A stretch of DNA of 64,000 nt, from positions 1 through 64,000 of the forward strand of contig VBHB01000078.1 of the NCBI GenBank assembly GCA_005880315.1, in the 5' to 3' direction. Every line of letters begins with the position of its first letter. The first letter of the stretch is position 1. The translations under genes were made by a program, and so were the position numbers. The notes below the pieces were generated by a model that had not been told where the DNA came from, did not search any database, and saw nothing but the letters and a program-made list of their open reading frames with translations. This DNA is from Chloroflexota bacterium. Lineage in GTDB: Bacteria; Chloroflexota; Dormibacteria; Dormibacterales; Dormibacteraceae. This document shows positions 42,287-50,692 of this stretch, in pieces.

Positions 42287-42430
42287 GCGGTAAGAGCAAC
42301 GTCGGGGACGGCCGGAATAATCCGGCCTACATGCCACGCGGTGCTGTATGAGCGAAAACCTCGGCGGAGTCAGCGGTACGAGCAACGCCGGGGGCCGGAG
42401 TAATCCGGCCTACACGCCATGAGGTGCTGT
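42287..42430. repeat. Pair of ~60-bp direct repeats with internal palindromes
   Basis: Copy 1 (42287-42347) and copy 2 (42373-42430) share gcggta-gagcaacg-cgggg, ggccggantaatccggcc, cctaca-gcca and ggtgctgt. Each contains the palindrome GGCCGGA-nTAA-TCCGGCC (42310-42327 and 42393-42410). Copy 2 runs into the last codons of the epimerase gene, so that gene's C-terminus is partly repeat sequence. No ORF is visible in the rest of the 264-nt gap. Confidence 0.7.
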
Positions 42431-43390
42431 TTCTAGAGCGCGGTCGTCGGCGGTGAAATCCATGTTTGCATCGGACGGCGGGTTGTCCAGGTGCCAGCGG
42501 ACGGTGGTGCGCAGAGTCTCGACCGGATCCGAGGTCGTCCAGCCGAGCAATGTTCGCGCTCGGTGCGCGCTGGCGGCGATGTGCTGCGGCATGGTGCCGG
42601 TCGGCTTCAGGTCTTCCGGCAGCGCGGCGTCGTCGACCCGTACCAACTCCGCTTCGGAGCCAGCGGCCTCGACGATCATGTGCGCCCACATCCGCATCGA
42701 GAAGGTGCGGTCCTCGCAGAGATTGAGCGCGATACCTCTCGTCGCCGGCGACTCGAGTGCCAGCCGCGCGCCGCGCGCGATATCGCGCACATAGCCTCGG
42801 CATGCGAGCCACATGCCCGCGCCGAATGGGATGCGCCGGCGTCCGCCGCGGACTCGCCGCAGGATGAACTCCTCCCGGCGCTGGTAGTCGTGCTCCCCGT
42901 AGACCATCGGCAGTCGCAAGGCGGTGGCCCCGGCGGGGAGGTATTCGTCCTCAACGTCCAGCTTGTCGTAGTCGTCCATGTCCGGGAGGCGGCCGCGGTA
43001 CGGGTAACGCTCTAGCCGGACGGGTGAATCCTCGTCGATGGGCACGGGGTCGGTCTCACGCTGCTCGTGGAGCGCGCCGAAAGCGCGATACACATCGATG
43101 CTCGAGATGACCGCGAGCCTGATTCCGCCAGGCAAGGCATCCAGAGCCGCCTGCGCGTCCGCACGCGAAAGTGCCCGGCAGTCGATCGCCGCATCAGGCT
43201 GGAACGCGGCGAGCTCGGCGCGATGGTCGCGCAGCTGCGAGCGGTCAGTATGAAGATGTTTCGCGGCCGGCAGTCCCTCCGGCTCGAGCGTCCCGCGGTG
43301 CACGATCAGCAGCTCGTGGCCCGCCGCGGCCAGCTCGTCGACGATGGCGCGGCCTATGAACCGCGTGCCGCCGAGGATGACTGCTCTCAG
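42410..43390 (-). CDS. NAD-dependent epimerase/dehydratase family protein, probable CTG start
   Basis: An extended short-chain dehydrogenase of about 326 residues. The NAD site AVILGGTRFIGRAIVDEL lies upstream of the start given in the track (GTG 43303). The frame reaches a CTG at 43390 that overlaps the clpP stop (CTGA) with GGAG 6 nt before it, and no ATG, GTG or TTG is available. Later parts have SSIDVYRAFG and RLPMVYGEHDYQRR. The usual YxxxK is not clear. Substrate unknown. Its 3' end overlaps a direct repeat. Confidence 0.75.
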   Translation of the reverse strand: MRAVILGGTRFIGRAIVDELAAAGHELLIVHRGTLEPEGLPAAKHLHTDRSQLRDHRAELAAFQPDAAIDCRALSRADAQAALDALPGGIRLAVISSIDVYRAFGALHEQRETDPVPIDEDSPVRLERYPYRGRLPDMDDYDKLDVEDEYLPAGATALRLPMVYGEHDYQRREEFILRRVRGGRRRIPFGAGMWLACRGYVRDIARGARLALESPATRGIALNLCEDRTFSMRMWAHMIVEAAGSEAELVRVDDAALPEDLKPTGTMPQHIAASAHRARTLLGWTTSDPVETLRTTVRWHLDNPPSDANMDFTADDRALETAPHGV

Positions 43391-44022
43391 CCCTTCTCCT
43401 TGACCTTCTCCCCGGTGGGGAGGGGCGATGCCACATGCGGGTTCTTATCGACGATCAGGTCGATGAGGCCCCAGTCCTTGGCCTCCTCGGGATTCATGAA
43501 GAAGTCGCGCTCCATCGCGCGCTCGACGTCCTCCAGCGGCCGGCCCGTGTGCTTCGCGTAGATGCGCGCCATCGCCTCGCGCTGGCGGAGGATCTCCTGG
43601 GCGTGCAGCTGGATGTCGGTCGCCTGTCCCTGGATGCCCTGCGTGAACGGCTGATGGATGAGGATCTGCGCGTGTGGCAGCGACATCCGCATGCCCGACG
43701 TTCCGCCGGCAAGCAGGATCGATGCCCCGCTCGCTGCCAGCCCCGTACACAGCGTTCCCACCTTGGGGCCGACGTACTGCATGGCGTCATAGACGGACAG
43801 CGCAGCGGTCAGCGAGCCACCTGGACTGTTGATATAGAGCTGGATGTCGCGGTCCGGCGCCTCGTTCTCGAGGAACAGGAGCTGCGCCGTCACATTGCTC
43901 GCGAGCTCGTCGTCGATGACGCCGCGCACGAAGACCACGCCGTCTTTCAGCAGCCGGGAGTAGATGTCATAGGCGCGCTCGCCGCGCCCGTCGTTGGTGA
44001 TCACGGTCGGAATCAGGTGCAT
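43387..44022 (-). CDS. clpP: ATP-dependent Clp protease, proteolytic subunit
   Basis: A 211-residue ClpP that forms the barrel of the Clp protease with an AAA+ unfoldase. The catalytic Ser is in GLAASGASILLAGG, the His in AQILIHQPF and the Asp in RDFFMNPEEAKDWGL. INSPGGSLTAALSVYDAM is typical. AGGAGG precedes the ATG at 44022 and itself overlaps the stop of the ClgR-like gene, so the two are coupled. The short Lys-rich tail is unusual. Confidence 0.93.
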   Translation of the reverse strand: MHLIPTVITNDGRGERAYDIYSRLLKDGVVFVRGVIDDELASNVTAQLLFLENEAPDRDIQLYINSPGGSLTAALSVYDAMQYVGPKVGTLCTGLAASGASILLAGGTSGMRMSLPHAQILIHQPFTQGIQGQATDIQLHAQEILRQREAMARIYAKHTGRPLEDVERAMERDFFMNPEEAKDWGLIDLIVDKNPHVASPLPTGEKVKEKG

Positions 44023-44028
44023 CGTCAC

Positions 44029-44451
44029 TTACCTCCTGGTGTCAAAGCCGATTCGTGGCCTGGCCTTGGGTGGCGGGTTGGACATGGCCATGTACGCGCT
44101 GAAGTCGGCGACGCTGCGCAGCGCCTCGAGCGGGAGGCTCGCCGTTGCGAGCCGGAGCTTGGCCGGCGGGTCCTCGGGCCACGAGGGCCGATCCGAGTCG
44201 GCGCCGAGCAGCCGAGCGAGCTCCGCGTAGAGGTCTGCCGGACGAATCCCCAGCGCGTGCGCGACCGCCAGCAGCCTTTCGGTCGAGACCTCCTTCCGGC
44301 CTCGCTCGACCTCGGAAAGATGGGCCGGAGAGAGCCCGGCTTCGGCCGCCACCTCGGTCAGGGTCCGGTGAGCCGCCTCACGCCGCTGCCGGATCACTGC
44401 CCCGAGGGCGCCACGGACGATGTGGGCTGATTCGCTGTAGGCGAAAGGCAT
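44029..44451 (-). CDS. XRE-family regulator, ClgR-like
   Basis: A 140-residue protein with a helix-turn-helix at residues 12-70 (LGAVIRQRREAAHRTLTEVA, then LSPAHLSEVERGRKEVSTERL). This matches ClgR of actinobacteria, which activates clp protease genes and is itself a Clp substrate. Here the gene stops 7 nt before the clpP ATG and its last codons contain the clpP ribosome site. The C-terminus (GFDTRR) lacks the classic LAA-type degron of ClgR, so proteolytic feedback is not certain. Confidence 0.78.
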   Translation of the reverse strand: MPFAYSESAHIVRGALGAVIRQRREAAHRTLTEVAAEAGLSPAHLSEVERGRKEVSTERLLAVAHALGIRPADLYAELARLLGADSDRPSWPEDPPAKLRLATASLPLEALRSVADFSAYMAMSNPPPKARPRIGFDTRR

Positions 44452-44467
44452 TCTTCTGTAGCGAAGT

Positions 44468-44995
44468 CTACCGGAAGGTGGGGCGCGGTGGCGGGGGAAT
44501 CGCGCGGCGCTCGGCTTCGGTCTTGGCCCTGCGTCTTTGCAGCTCGAGGTTCAGGCTCTCCTCGCCACGGGCCATGGCCCAGCGGTGGTTGGCGCCGAAG
44601 ATGGGGCGGAAGATGAAGGTCCCGTATCGAAGGAGCGGCTTGTCGGCCCGGATCCGCCAGTCGTAGATGACGTCCACGACGCCTTCCGACTCTTCGAAGG
44701 TCCAGACGCCGGTGCCGACGAAGTCGCCCTCGGCAGCGAGCGTGAAGCCATCGAACCCACGCGATTCGGTGACTGCGAAGCGCCAGCGCAGCGTGTAGGG
44801 CAGCCATCCTTTCGTGTAGAGGTCGATGACGCGGCCGACGTGGGTGACCGGGTCGCCGGGATCGAGCTCGTGCACCTCGAGGTAGACCGACGGCCACCAG
44901 CGCGCGAGGCTGAGCGGGTCGCCAAGCACCTCCGCCACCTCGCGCGCCGTGCCTCGAATCTTCCAGCGCGTGACGAAGTGGTACTCAGCCGCCAT
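44468..44995 (-). CDS. SRPBCC/polyketide cyclase-like protein
   Basis: A 175-residue START-like (SRPBCC) protein that likely binds a hydrophobic ligand. The N-terminal FVTRWKIRGTAREVAEVLGD and WWPSVYLEVHELDPGD are typical of this fold, and the long C-terminal helix holds WAMARGEESLNLEL. It follows the FAD oxidoreductase gene by 25 nt on the same strand in the order oxidoreductase then SRPBCC. No specific function can be given. Confidence 0.72.
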   Translation of the reverse strand: MAAEYHFVTRWKIRGTAREVAEVLGDPLSLARWWPSVYLEVHELDPGDPVTHVGRVIDLYTKGWLPYTLRWRFAVTESRGFDGFTLAAEGDFVGTGVWTFEESEGVVDVIYDWRIRADKPLLRYGTFIFRPIFGANHRWAMARGEESLNLELQRRRAKTEAERRAIPPPPRPTFR

Positions 44996-45020
44996 CAGTG
45001 ACCTCGGGTGCTGGGCACCG

Positions 45021-46244
45021 CTAGTCCTTGAGGTTGTTGGGGTCCAGCAGCTCCTGCTTGGGGCGGTCGATGTGCTGGCGCGACCGCATGATCTCGATGA
45101 GCTTCTTGCGGCCCTTCGGCGGCCCGATCATGATCGCGCCCACCAGCCTGTCGTCTTTGAAGAAGAGCTTGCGATAGAACTTCTCTTCGAAGCTGTAGGT
45201 GCGCACCGACTCGAGGCCGGGCTGCACGTCGGGCGTCACTCCCATCACCGCCAGCGTCGAGCCGAACATGGTCGTCGTGTACGTGGGCACGTCGAAGAAG
45301 TCCTCGTCCGCCCCCGCCATGTTGCGAGCAGCCACACGGCCGTGGGCCTCGGCGTTGTCCCACGTGCCCATCTGGTTGTGGCGTTCGACCATCAGGTCGT
45401 AGAACACCGCGATGTCGCCGGCGGCATAGACGTCTGGCGCCGACGTGCGCAGCTTGGAATCGGTGACGATGCCTTTGTCCAGCTTGACCGTGCCGCCGTT
45501 CACCGGCTCGGTGTAGTAGTCGAGCCCGACGCCATACGTGAGCAGGTCGAACTCGACGCGCTTGCCGTTGACGGTCTCGGCCAGGAAGCGACCGTTGAGG
45601 CGGCTGAACTTCTGCACCTCGTCGGATGTGACGAACTCCACGCCCTGGGCCTCTCCGAGCTGCCGGCACAATTGTCCGCCCTCCTCGTCGAGGACATAGC
45701 GGAGGAACCACGGCCCGCGCATGATCCAGGTGAGCTGGGCCTTCTTGCGGAAGCTCACCCCCTCGGCGAGCTCGTACCCGATGAAGCTGCCGCCCATCAC
45801 CAGCACGCGCTCGGCGGTATCGGCCTTCTCGATGATGGCGTCGGTGTCGTCGAGGGTCTGGAAGCCGATGGTCTGCGAGACCTCATCGCAGCCCGGCCAC
45901 GGCGGCGGCTTCGGGCGGCCGCCGGTCGCCACCAGCAGCGCGTCGTACGCATGCTCTTTGCCGGTGTTGGTGCGCACGACCTTGCGCGTCACGTCAACCT
46001 CGGTCGCCCACGTCTCGAAGTGGATTTCCAGGTTCTGCCTCGCGTAGTCCTCGACTTTCCGCATGAAGACTTTCTCGCGGCGCACCTGGCCGCGCAGGTA
46101 CCGGGGCAGGGCGACGCGGTTGTAGAGGGGGTGACGCTCGGCGGCGATCATGACGATCGACGCATCGGCGTCGAGCTTGCGAAGATCCTCCGCGGCCGTC
46201 TGCCCGGCGATGCCGTTGCCGACGATTACGTAACGACGACTCAA
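45021..46244 (-). CDS. NAD(P)/FAD-dependent oxidoreductase (NirB/rubredoxin reductase-like)
   Basis: A 407-residue pyridine nucleotide-disulfide-type oxidoreductase. It has YVIVGNGIAGQTAAEDL for FAD, VLVMGGSFIGYELAE for NAD and VYAAGDIAVF near residue 275. NPLYNR-like HPLYNRVALPRYLRG resembles the first domain of NirB and rubredoxin reductases. No redox-active CxxC is seen. It begins at a TTG directly after the GNAT gene stop. Its electron partner is unknown. Confidence 0.8.
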   Translation of the reverse strand: MSRRYVIVGNGIAGQTAAEDLRKLDADASIVMIAAERHPLYNRVALPRYLRGQVRREKVFMRKVEDYARQNLEIHFETWATEVDVTRKVVRTNTGKEHAYDALLVATGGRPKPPPWPGCDEVSQTIGFQTLDDTDAIIEKADTAERVLVMGGSFIGYELAEGVSFRKKAQLTWIMRGPWFLRYVLDEEGGQLCRQLGEAQGVEFVTSDEVQKFSRLNGRFLAETVNGKRVEFDLLTYGVGLDYYTEPVNGGTVKLDKGIVTDSKLRTSAPDVYAAGDIAVFYDLMVERHNQMGTWDNAEAHGRVAARNMAGADEDFFDVPTYTTTMFGSTLAVMGVTPDVQPGLESVRTYSFEEKFYRKLFFKDDRLVGAIMIGPPKGRKKLIEIMRSRQHIDRPKQELLDPNNLKD

Positions 46245-47093
46245 CTAAAGCGTGAGCGCGTAGATGTAGGCGTGGTCGTCGTCATTCGCGAAATCGTATC
46301 CGGAAGCCCGGAGGTCATCGGCGGCCGGATGATCGCGGGGCAGGGTCACGACCACGTCGTCCAGACCATCGGCGTCGGCCTCGAAACGCAGCTCCATGAG
46401 CAGGTCGCGAAGCGCGCTGCCTGCGCCGGCGATGAAGCCGACGGCGATGTTGTCTCCCCAGGGCCGCCGCATACCAGCCACGGCGCGGCCGCCCGGGCCC
46501 ACGCGCAGCATGCCGATCTCGGCCAGCCGCGCCAGCTCGGCCGCGCCGAGGTCCCGCGCGCCGTTGAAGTCGGCAACCACGCCGTGGTACAGCTCGATGC
46601 CGGGGGTCTTGGCGATCGCCGGCCACAGCTTCTCGGCCTCGGCCGCACCAGGGATCCGCGCCGATTCGCCACCCTCGATGCGTGCTCCCCTCCACCAGCG
46701 CACGTCCACCAGCCTTTCGAAACCGACCGATTCAAAAAGAGACACTGCATCCAGGTTGCCCGTCGCCAGGCGCATCTCGCGATGTCCCTGCTCTTTCGCC
46801 TCCATGATCGCCGAGGTCAACATCGCGCGCGCCAAGCCCTGCCGGCGGTGGCTCGACGCGACGCGCAGGCCCTCGTACCAGACCAGGCCGGGCGCGTACG
46901 GCCTCATGCGCTGCACGCCCACCACCACGCCATCGACCTCCAGCGCCTCGAAGGCCGATGCGGCGTCGGCAACCCAGTCGTCGAAGACCTCGGGGAGATA
47001 GTCGTGTCCGCCCCAGACGTCCCTGGTCATCTCGACGATGCGGTCCCGATCGGCCGGCCTCACCGGCCGCATGACTAAGTCGCGGGTTTCCAA
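46245..47093 (-). CDS. GNAT-family N-acetyltransferase with C-terminal extension
   Basis: A 282-residue protein. Residues 1-140 are a GNAT domain (LRVASSHRRQGLARAMLTSA binds acetyl-CoA; LFESVGFERL follows). The C-terminal half is less clear and may be a second, degenerate acetyltransferase domain, ending in DDVVVTLPRDHPAADDLRASG. The start is TTG 47093, overlapping the methyltransferase gene, or ATG 47072. The substrate is unknown. Confidence 0.75.
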   Translation of the reverse strand: METRDLVMRPVRPADRDRIVEMTRDVWGGHDYLPEVFDDWVADAASAFEALEVDGVVVGVQRMRPYAPGLVWYEGLRVASSHRRQGLARAMLTSAIMEAKEQGHREMRLATGNLDAVSLFESVGFERLVDVRWWRGARIEGGESARIPGAAEAEKLWPAIAKTPGIELYHGVVADFNGARDLGAAELARLAEIGMLRVGPGGRAVAGMRRPWGDNIAVGFIAGAGSALRDLLMELRFEADADGLDDVVVTLPRDHPAADDLRASGYDFANDDDHAYIYALTL

Positions 47094-47899
47094 TGCGCGA
47101 TCCCCGATAGAGCGATGCCGCTGTCGATCACGATCTGGTCGCCATCCCTGGTGGACATCTCATCGAGCAGGTTACGGGCGCGCGCCTCGTCCCAGCCCGC
47201 GCCGAACAGCATCTGGCTGTCGGCCAGCGCCTCGTCCATGTCCGCGTAGCGGTTGACGACTGGGTAGCGCACGAAGGTCACCTCGGGCGCGATGCCCATC
47301 TGGATGAGCAGCATGAACAGGTCGCTGAATTGCGGCACGGGGAGGTCGGGCGTGCCGAGCATCCGCCTGCGCAGCTCGGTGGCCGGATGCGGAACCGGGC
47401 CCTGTCGCAGCATGATGAAGACGCGCTCGCGCGCGGACGCCTGCAGCTTGGCGATGAATGGGATGGGTGCTTCGATGCCGTACAGGACATGGCAGCAGAT
47501 GACGATGTCGGCGGGGGCCACCTCCGCGTCCTGCCACGTGCTCGCGACGACAGTCATGTTGTCGCGATGAGGGATCTGCGCGCGCATCCCCTCGGAGGGT
47601 TCGACCGCTGTGACCCACTCCATCAGCTCGGCCAGCGGCACCGCGTGCCGGCCGGCGCCGGCGCCGGCGTCGATCAGCGTCTTGCGCGGCGAGATGTACG
47701 GTCGGACGACTCGCAGGAACTCGTCGTGGCGCTGCCTTGTGATCCGCGCGTAGGAGGGCGCGCGACGGTCCCAGTAGTCCGAACGCCGGTGCTCTCCGGG
47801 GTGCCCACCTTCTCCTGCGGCTGCGCGCCGGGTGACAATCTCGCGCCATCGTTCGGCCCAATCGGCCGCCGCCTTTGCCCCGGTTATCCCCACCTGCAT
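47075..47899 (-). CDS. Class I SAM-dependent methyltransferase
   Basis: A 274-residue methyltransferase with motif I TLIDAGAGAGRHAVPLAEL and ADIVICCHVLYG as motif IV. The N-terminal SDYWDRRAPSYARITRQRHD is common in small-molecule methyltransferases. It is first in a four-gene minus-strand run (methyltransferase, GNAT, oxidoreductase, SRPBCC). TAGCGT lies 9 nt before the ATG, so it has little or no leader. Substrate unknown. Confidence 0.78.
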   Translation of the reverse strand: MQVGITGAKAAADWAERWREIVTRRAAAGEGGHPGEHRRSDYWDRRAPSYARITRQRHDEFLRVVRPYISPRKTLIDAGAGAGRHAVPLAELMEWVTAVEPSEGMRAQIPHRDNMTVVASTWQDAEVAPADIVICCHVLYGIEAPIPFIAKLQASARERVFIMLRQGPVPHPATELRRRMLGTPDLPVPQFSDLFMLLIQMGIAPEVTFVRYPVVNRYADMDEALADSQMLFGAGWDEARARNLLDEMSTRDGDQIVIDSGIALSGIAHWKPAT

Positions 47900-48033
47900 T
47901 TGACCCGAACGCTAGCTTGTTAACACCTTTGGGGACAAGCAGGGGACAACTTCGAGGGCCTCGGCCCAGATGATGGGGTCATTGTTGTCACACCCACCAG
48001 ATATAGGGCCGAGGCTAGGATAGGCGGGAATCC

Positions 48034-49614
48034 ATGGCAGTCGAACCGTCGTCGGAATTCAACGCCGCCGAGGCCAGTGTCCTCGCCCGCTACTTCACCA
48101 ACCTCGATCGCCCGGTGTTCGCGCTTCGCAACCTGCCCGAGGTCGTCAAGGGAGCCCTCTTCTCGCGCTACTCGCGCACCGAGAAGAGCCTCCGCCGGGT
48201 GCTGCTCGACGAGTTCATCAACGAACCCGACTCCGGATTCGAGGCGCTCGCCACCGCTTCGGGAGGGGTCGACGACATGGTCGCCGTCCGCCGGGCCGAG
48301 GAGTTCTACGAGAGGGTCCTGGTCGGTTACGGCGACGATTCGGTGGCCGAGCTCGCGGGCGCCCACGTCGCGGTCGAGCGCACCTCGACGCTGGCCGCGA
48401 AGGCCCTGGAGGACAGCCGCATCGGGATCTCTCCGCTCGAGAAGTCGACTCGTTATGTGAGGTTCGACCGCCCCGGCCGGGACGGACGATTTCTCTACCA
48501 CCGCGGCCCCGAGCTGGCGCATCCCGATTACGAGCCGGCGGCAGACCTGCTCTTCGAGACCTACAGTGCGCTGGTCGAGCCGCTGACGCTCGCCATACGC
48601 GAGCGGTTCCCGATCGAGGAGGGCGAGACCGATCGCGCCTGGAAGGCCGCGACCCGCGCCAAGGCACTCGACATGCTGCGCGGTCTATTGCCCGCGGGCA
48701 CCCTCACCAACCTCGGCCTCTTCGGAAACGGGCGGGCGTTCGAATACCTGATCACGAAGCTCGCCGCCCACGAGCTTCCGGAATGCCGCGCGCTGGCGAC
48801 CGACCTGCATCGCGAGCTCGCCTTGGTCATCCCCGCTTTCGTGAAGCGCGCGCTGGACGAGCGCTACGGCCTGCCGGCAGCCGAACGGCTGGCTCGGGTG
48901 CGGGAAGCGACGGCCGGGCTGGCCTCGAGGAATGGCGCCCGGGAATCGGCGCCGGTGGTTCGCCTTCTCGAACACGACCCGGATGCCGAACGCAAGGTCG
49001 CCGCCGCGGCGCTGTTCCCGCACTCTGACGCCCGCTGGGAGGAGGTGCGCGCTGACCCCGGCCAGGCGCTCGAAGCGCTGCTGGCCGATCGTTCCAACCG
49101 GCGGCAGCGCCCGGCGCGAGCCCTGGAGCACGCGCAGTACGCCTTCGAGATCGTCGCCAACTTCGCGGCCTACCGCGACCTGCACCGCCATCGCATGCTC
49201 ACCCAGGAGCGCCAGCTCCTCGGCACGTCGCTCGGCTTCGATACGCCGCCTGGGCTCGCCGAGCTAGGCATGGAGGGCCGCTTTACCGCCGCCATCGAAG
49301 CCGCTGCCGCGGCTCATAGCCGCATCGAGAGCGACCTGGGTCCGGCGCTCGCGCAGTATGTGGTCCCGCTCGCTTATCGCGTGCGCTGGTACTTCCGCAT
49401 CAACCTCCGCGAGATCTACCACCTGTGTGAGCTGCGCACGACTCCCCAGGGCCACCCCGATTACCGATGGGTCGCGCAGGAGATGTTCCGGCAGGTGAGC
49501 GAGGTCCATCCCCGGCTGGCGCGATACGCCAAGTTCGTCGACATGGGGCCGGGCGACGAGCTGGAGCGCCGGCGCTCGGAACGCCGCCTGGACGAAAAGC
49601 TTTCGTCAATTTGA
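48034..49614 (+). CDS. Tandem ThyX-like protein (FAD-dependent thymidylate synthase family)
   Basis: A 526-residue protein made of two ThyX-like domains; ordinary ThyX is about 220-250 residues. Domain 1 (about residues 1-250) has SRIGISPLEKSTRYVRF, matching the second half of the ThyX motif RHRxxSxNExSxRY but lacking RH. Domain 2 (about residues 280-526) has RDLHRHRMLTQERQLLG, keeping RHR but not the SxRY part. It may make dTMP from dUMP with complementary sites, or be a non-catalytic relative. No thyA is in the window. TAGGAT lies 12 nt before the ATG. Confidence 0.75.
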   Translation: MAVEPSSEFNAAEASVLARYFTNLDRPVFALRNLPEVVKGALFSRYSRTEKSLRRVLLDEFINEPDSGFEALATASGGVDDMVAVRRAEEFYERVLVGYGDDSVAELAGAHVAVERTSTLAAKALEDSRIGISPLEKSTRYVRFDRPGRDGRFLYHRGPELAHPDYEPAADLLFETYSALVEPLTLAIRERFPIEEGETDRAWKAATRAKALDMLRGLLPAGTLTNLGLFGNGRAFEYLITKLAAHELPECRALATDLHRELALVIPAFVKRALDERYGLPAAERLARVREATAGLASRNGARESAPVVRLLEHDPDAERKVAAAALFPHSDARWEEVRADPGQALEALLADRSNRRQRPARALEHAQYAFEIVANFAAYRDLHRHRMLTQERQLLGTSLGFDTPPGLAELGMEGRFTAAIEAAAAAHSRIESDLGPALAQYVVPLAYRVRWYFRINLREIYHLCELRTTPQGHPDYRWVAQEMFRQVSEVHPRLARYAKFVDMGPGDELERRRSERRLDEKLSSI

Positions 49615-49636
49615 CCAACGAGTGCTATAGCATCGA

Positions 49637-49861
49637 GTGTCTCGAAATACGAGAGGGAGAGTGGTCCTAGTGCCCAGCGAAAACCAGGTTGCGCGCGGTG
49701 CCGAAAGGCGATCGACTATTCGGCGTTCGAACCCCGAGCGGCGCTTCGGCGAGAGGCGGTCGCCCGAGCGCGCGACCGTCGGCCGGCGTGACCAGTTCGT
49801 GCCCGACCGGCGAACCGAGGAACGCCGGGTGATGGACCGCCGCGCCTTCCAGCCCGCTTGA
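49637..49861 (+). CDS. Small arginine-rich repeat protein
   Basis: A 74-residue (GTG 49637, 5 nt after TATAGC) or 63-residue (GTG 49670, after GAGGGAGA) protein made of RR-containing repeats such as ERRSTIRR, PERRFGERR and DRRTEERR. It is highly basic, with no hydrophobic core, so probably disordered. It could bind RNA, DNA or acidic partners. It lies between the ThyX-like gene and the asparaginase operon. Not recognised. Confidence 0.5.
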   Translation: MSRNTRGRVVLVPSENQVARGAERRSTIRRSNPERRFGERRSPERATVGRRDQFVPDRRTEERRVMDRRAFQPA

Positions 49862-49870
49862 AGTAGCGCA

Positions 49871-50692
49871 CTGGCCTCTCCCGCGCTCATCGTCCACGGA
49901 GGCGCGGGCCCAGTTGGGGCCGCCGAGCGGCCGCGGCGTCAAGCCGCAGTCGAGCGCGGGCGGGAGCGGGGGTGGGCCGAGATCGGCAAAGGCGCGCTGG
50001 CGGCCGCGGTCGCCGCGGTGCGCCACATGGAAGACGAGCCTCTACTGAACGCCGGCGTCGGCGCCTGCCTCAACGCCGACGGCGAGGTGGAGCTGGATGC
50101 CGGCGTGATGGAGGGCGCGACGCTGCGGGCGGGTGGGGTCGCCTGCGTGCGTGACGTGCGCCATCCCGTGGATCTCGCAGCCGAAGTCATGCGCGACGGC
50201 CGCCATGTGTTGCTCTCGGGGTCGGGCGCGTCGCGTTTCGCGCGGGACCACGGGCTCGAGATGACCGACCCGTCGATCTTCATCAACAACCGCAAGCGCC
50301 AGCAGCGCCTTGCCGGCGCCGACACCGTTGGCGCCGTCGCTCGCGATGCCGACGGCCGGCTGGCGGTGGCGGTGTCGACGGGTGGAATCAGCGGCAAGCT
50401 GCCGGGCCGGATCGGTGACTCGCCCATTCCTGGCGCCGGGATGTACGCCGACGACCTGTTCGGCGCGGTCTGCGGCACGGGGCAGGGCGAGGCGTTCATC
50501 CGCCTCGGCCTCGCGCGTCTGATGGTTGTCGAGCTGCAGCATGGAATGGATCCGGCTGCGGTGGCGAAGGGCGCCGTCGCCCTGCTGGGCAAGGCAATGC
50601 AGGCGCAGGGAGGGGTGATCCTCATCGGAAGGAACGGACCTCCTCACGCAGCTTTCAACACCCAAGCGATGCCGTTCGCGACTGCTCAGTGA
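49871..50692 (+). CDS. Isoaspartyl peptidase/L-asparaginase (T2 Ntn-hydrolase), probable CTG start
   Basis: A 273-residue Ntn-hydrolase. The conserved N-terminus ALIVHGGAGP lies upstream of the listed start (GTG 50018) and has no ATG, GTG or TTG before it; the CTG at 49871, 9 nt after the previous stop, fits. The autocleavage and nucleophile Thr is in ADTVGAVA, and the substrate site in STGGISGKLPGRIGDSPIPG. It removes isoaspartyl or Asn side chains. It opens an operon with a TPP enzyme, glutamate dehydrogenase and a thioesterase. The GTG of the next gene overlaps its stop. Confidence 0.82.
   Translation: MASPALIVHGGAGPVGAAERPRRQAAVERGRERGWAEIGKGALAAAVAAVRHMEDEPLLNAGVGACLNADGEVELDAGVMEGATLRAGGVACVRDVRHPVDLAAEVMRDGRHVLLSGSGASRFARDHGLEMTDPSIFINNRKRQQRLAGADTVGAVARDADGRLAVAVSTGGISGKLPGRIGDSPIPGAGMYADDLFGAVCGTGQGEAFIRLGLARLMVVELQHGMDPAAVAKGAVALLGKAMQAQGGVILIGRNGPPHAAFNTQAMPFATAQ

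Noticed and set aside
47930-47960. Doubled ggggacaa in the gap before the ThyX-like gene
   Set aside because: Two short copies in a GC-rich promoter gap; too little to claim iterons or an operator.
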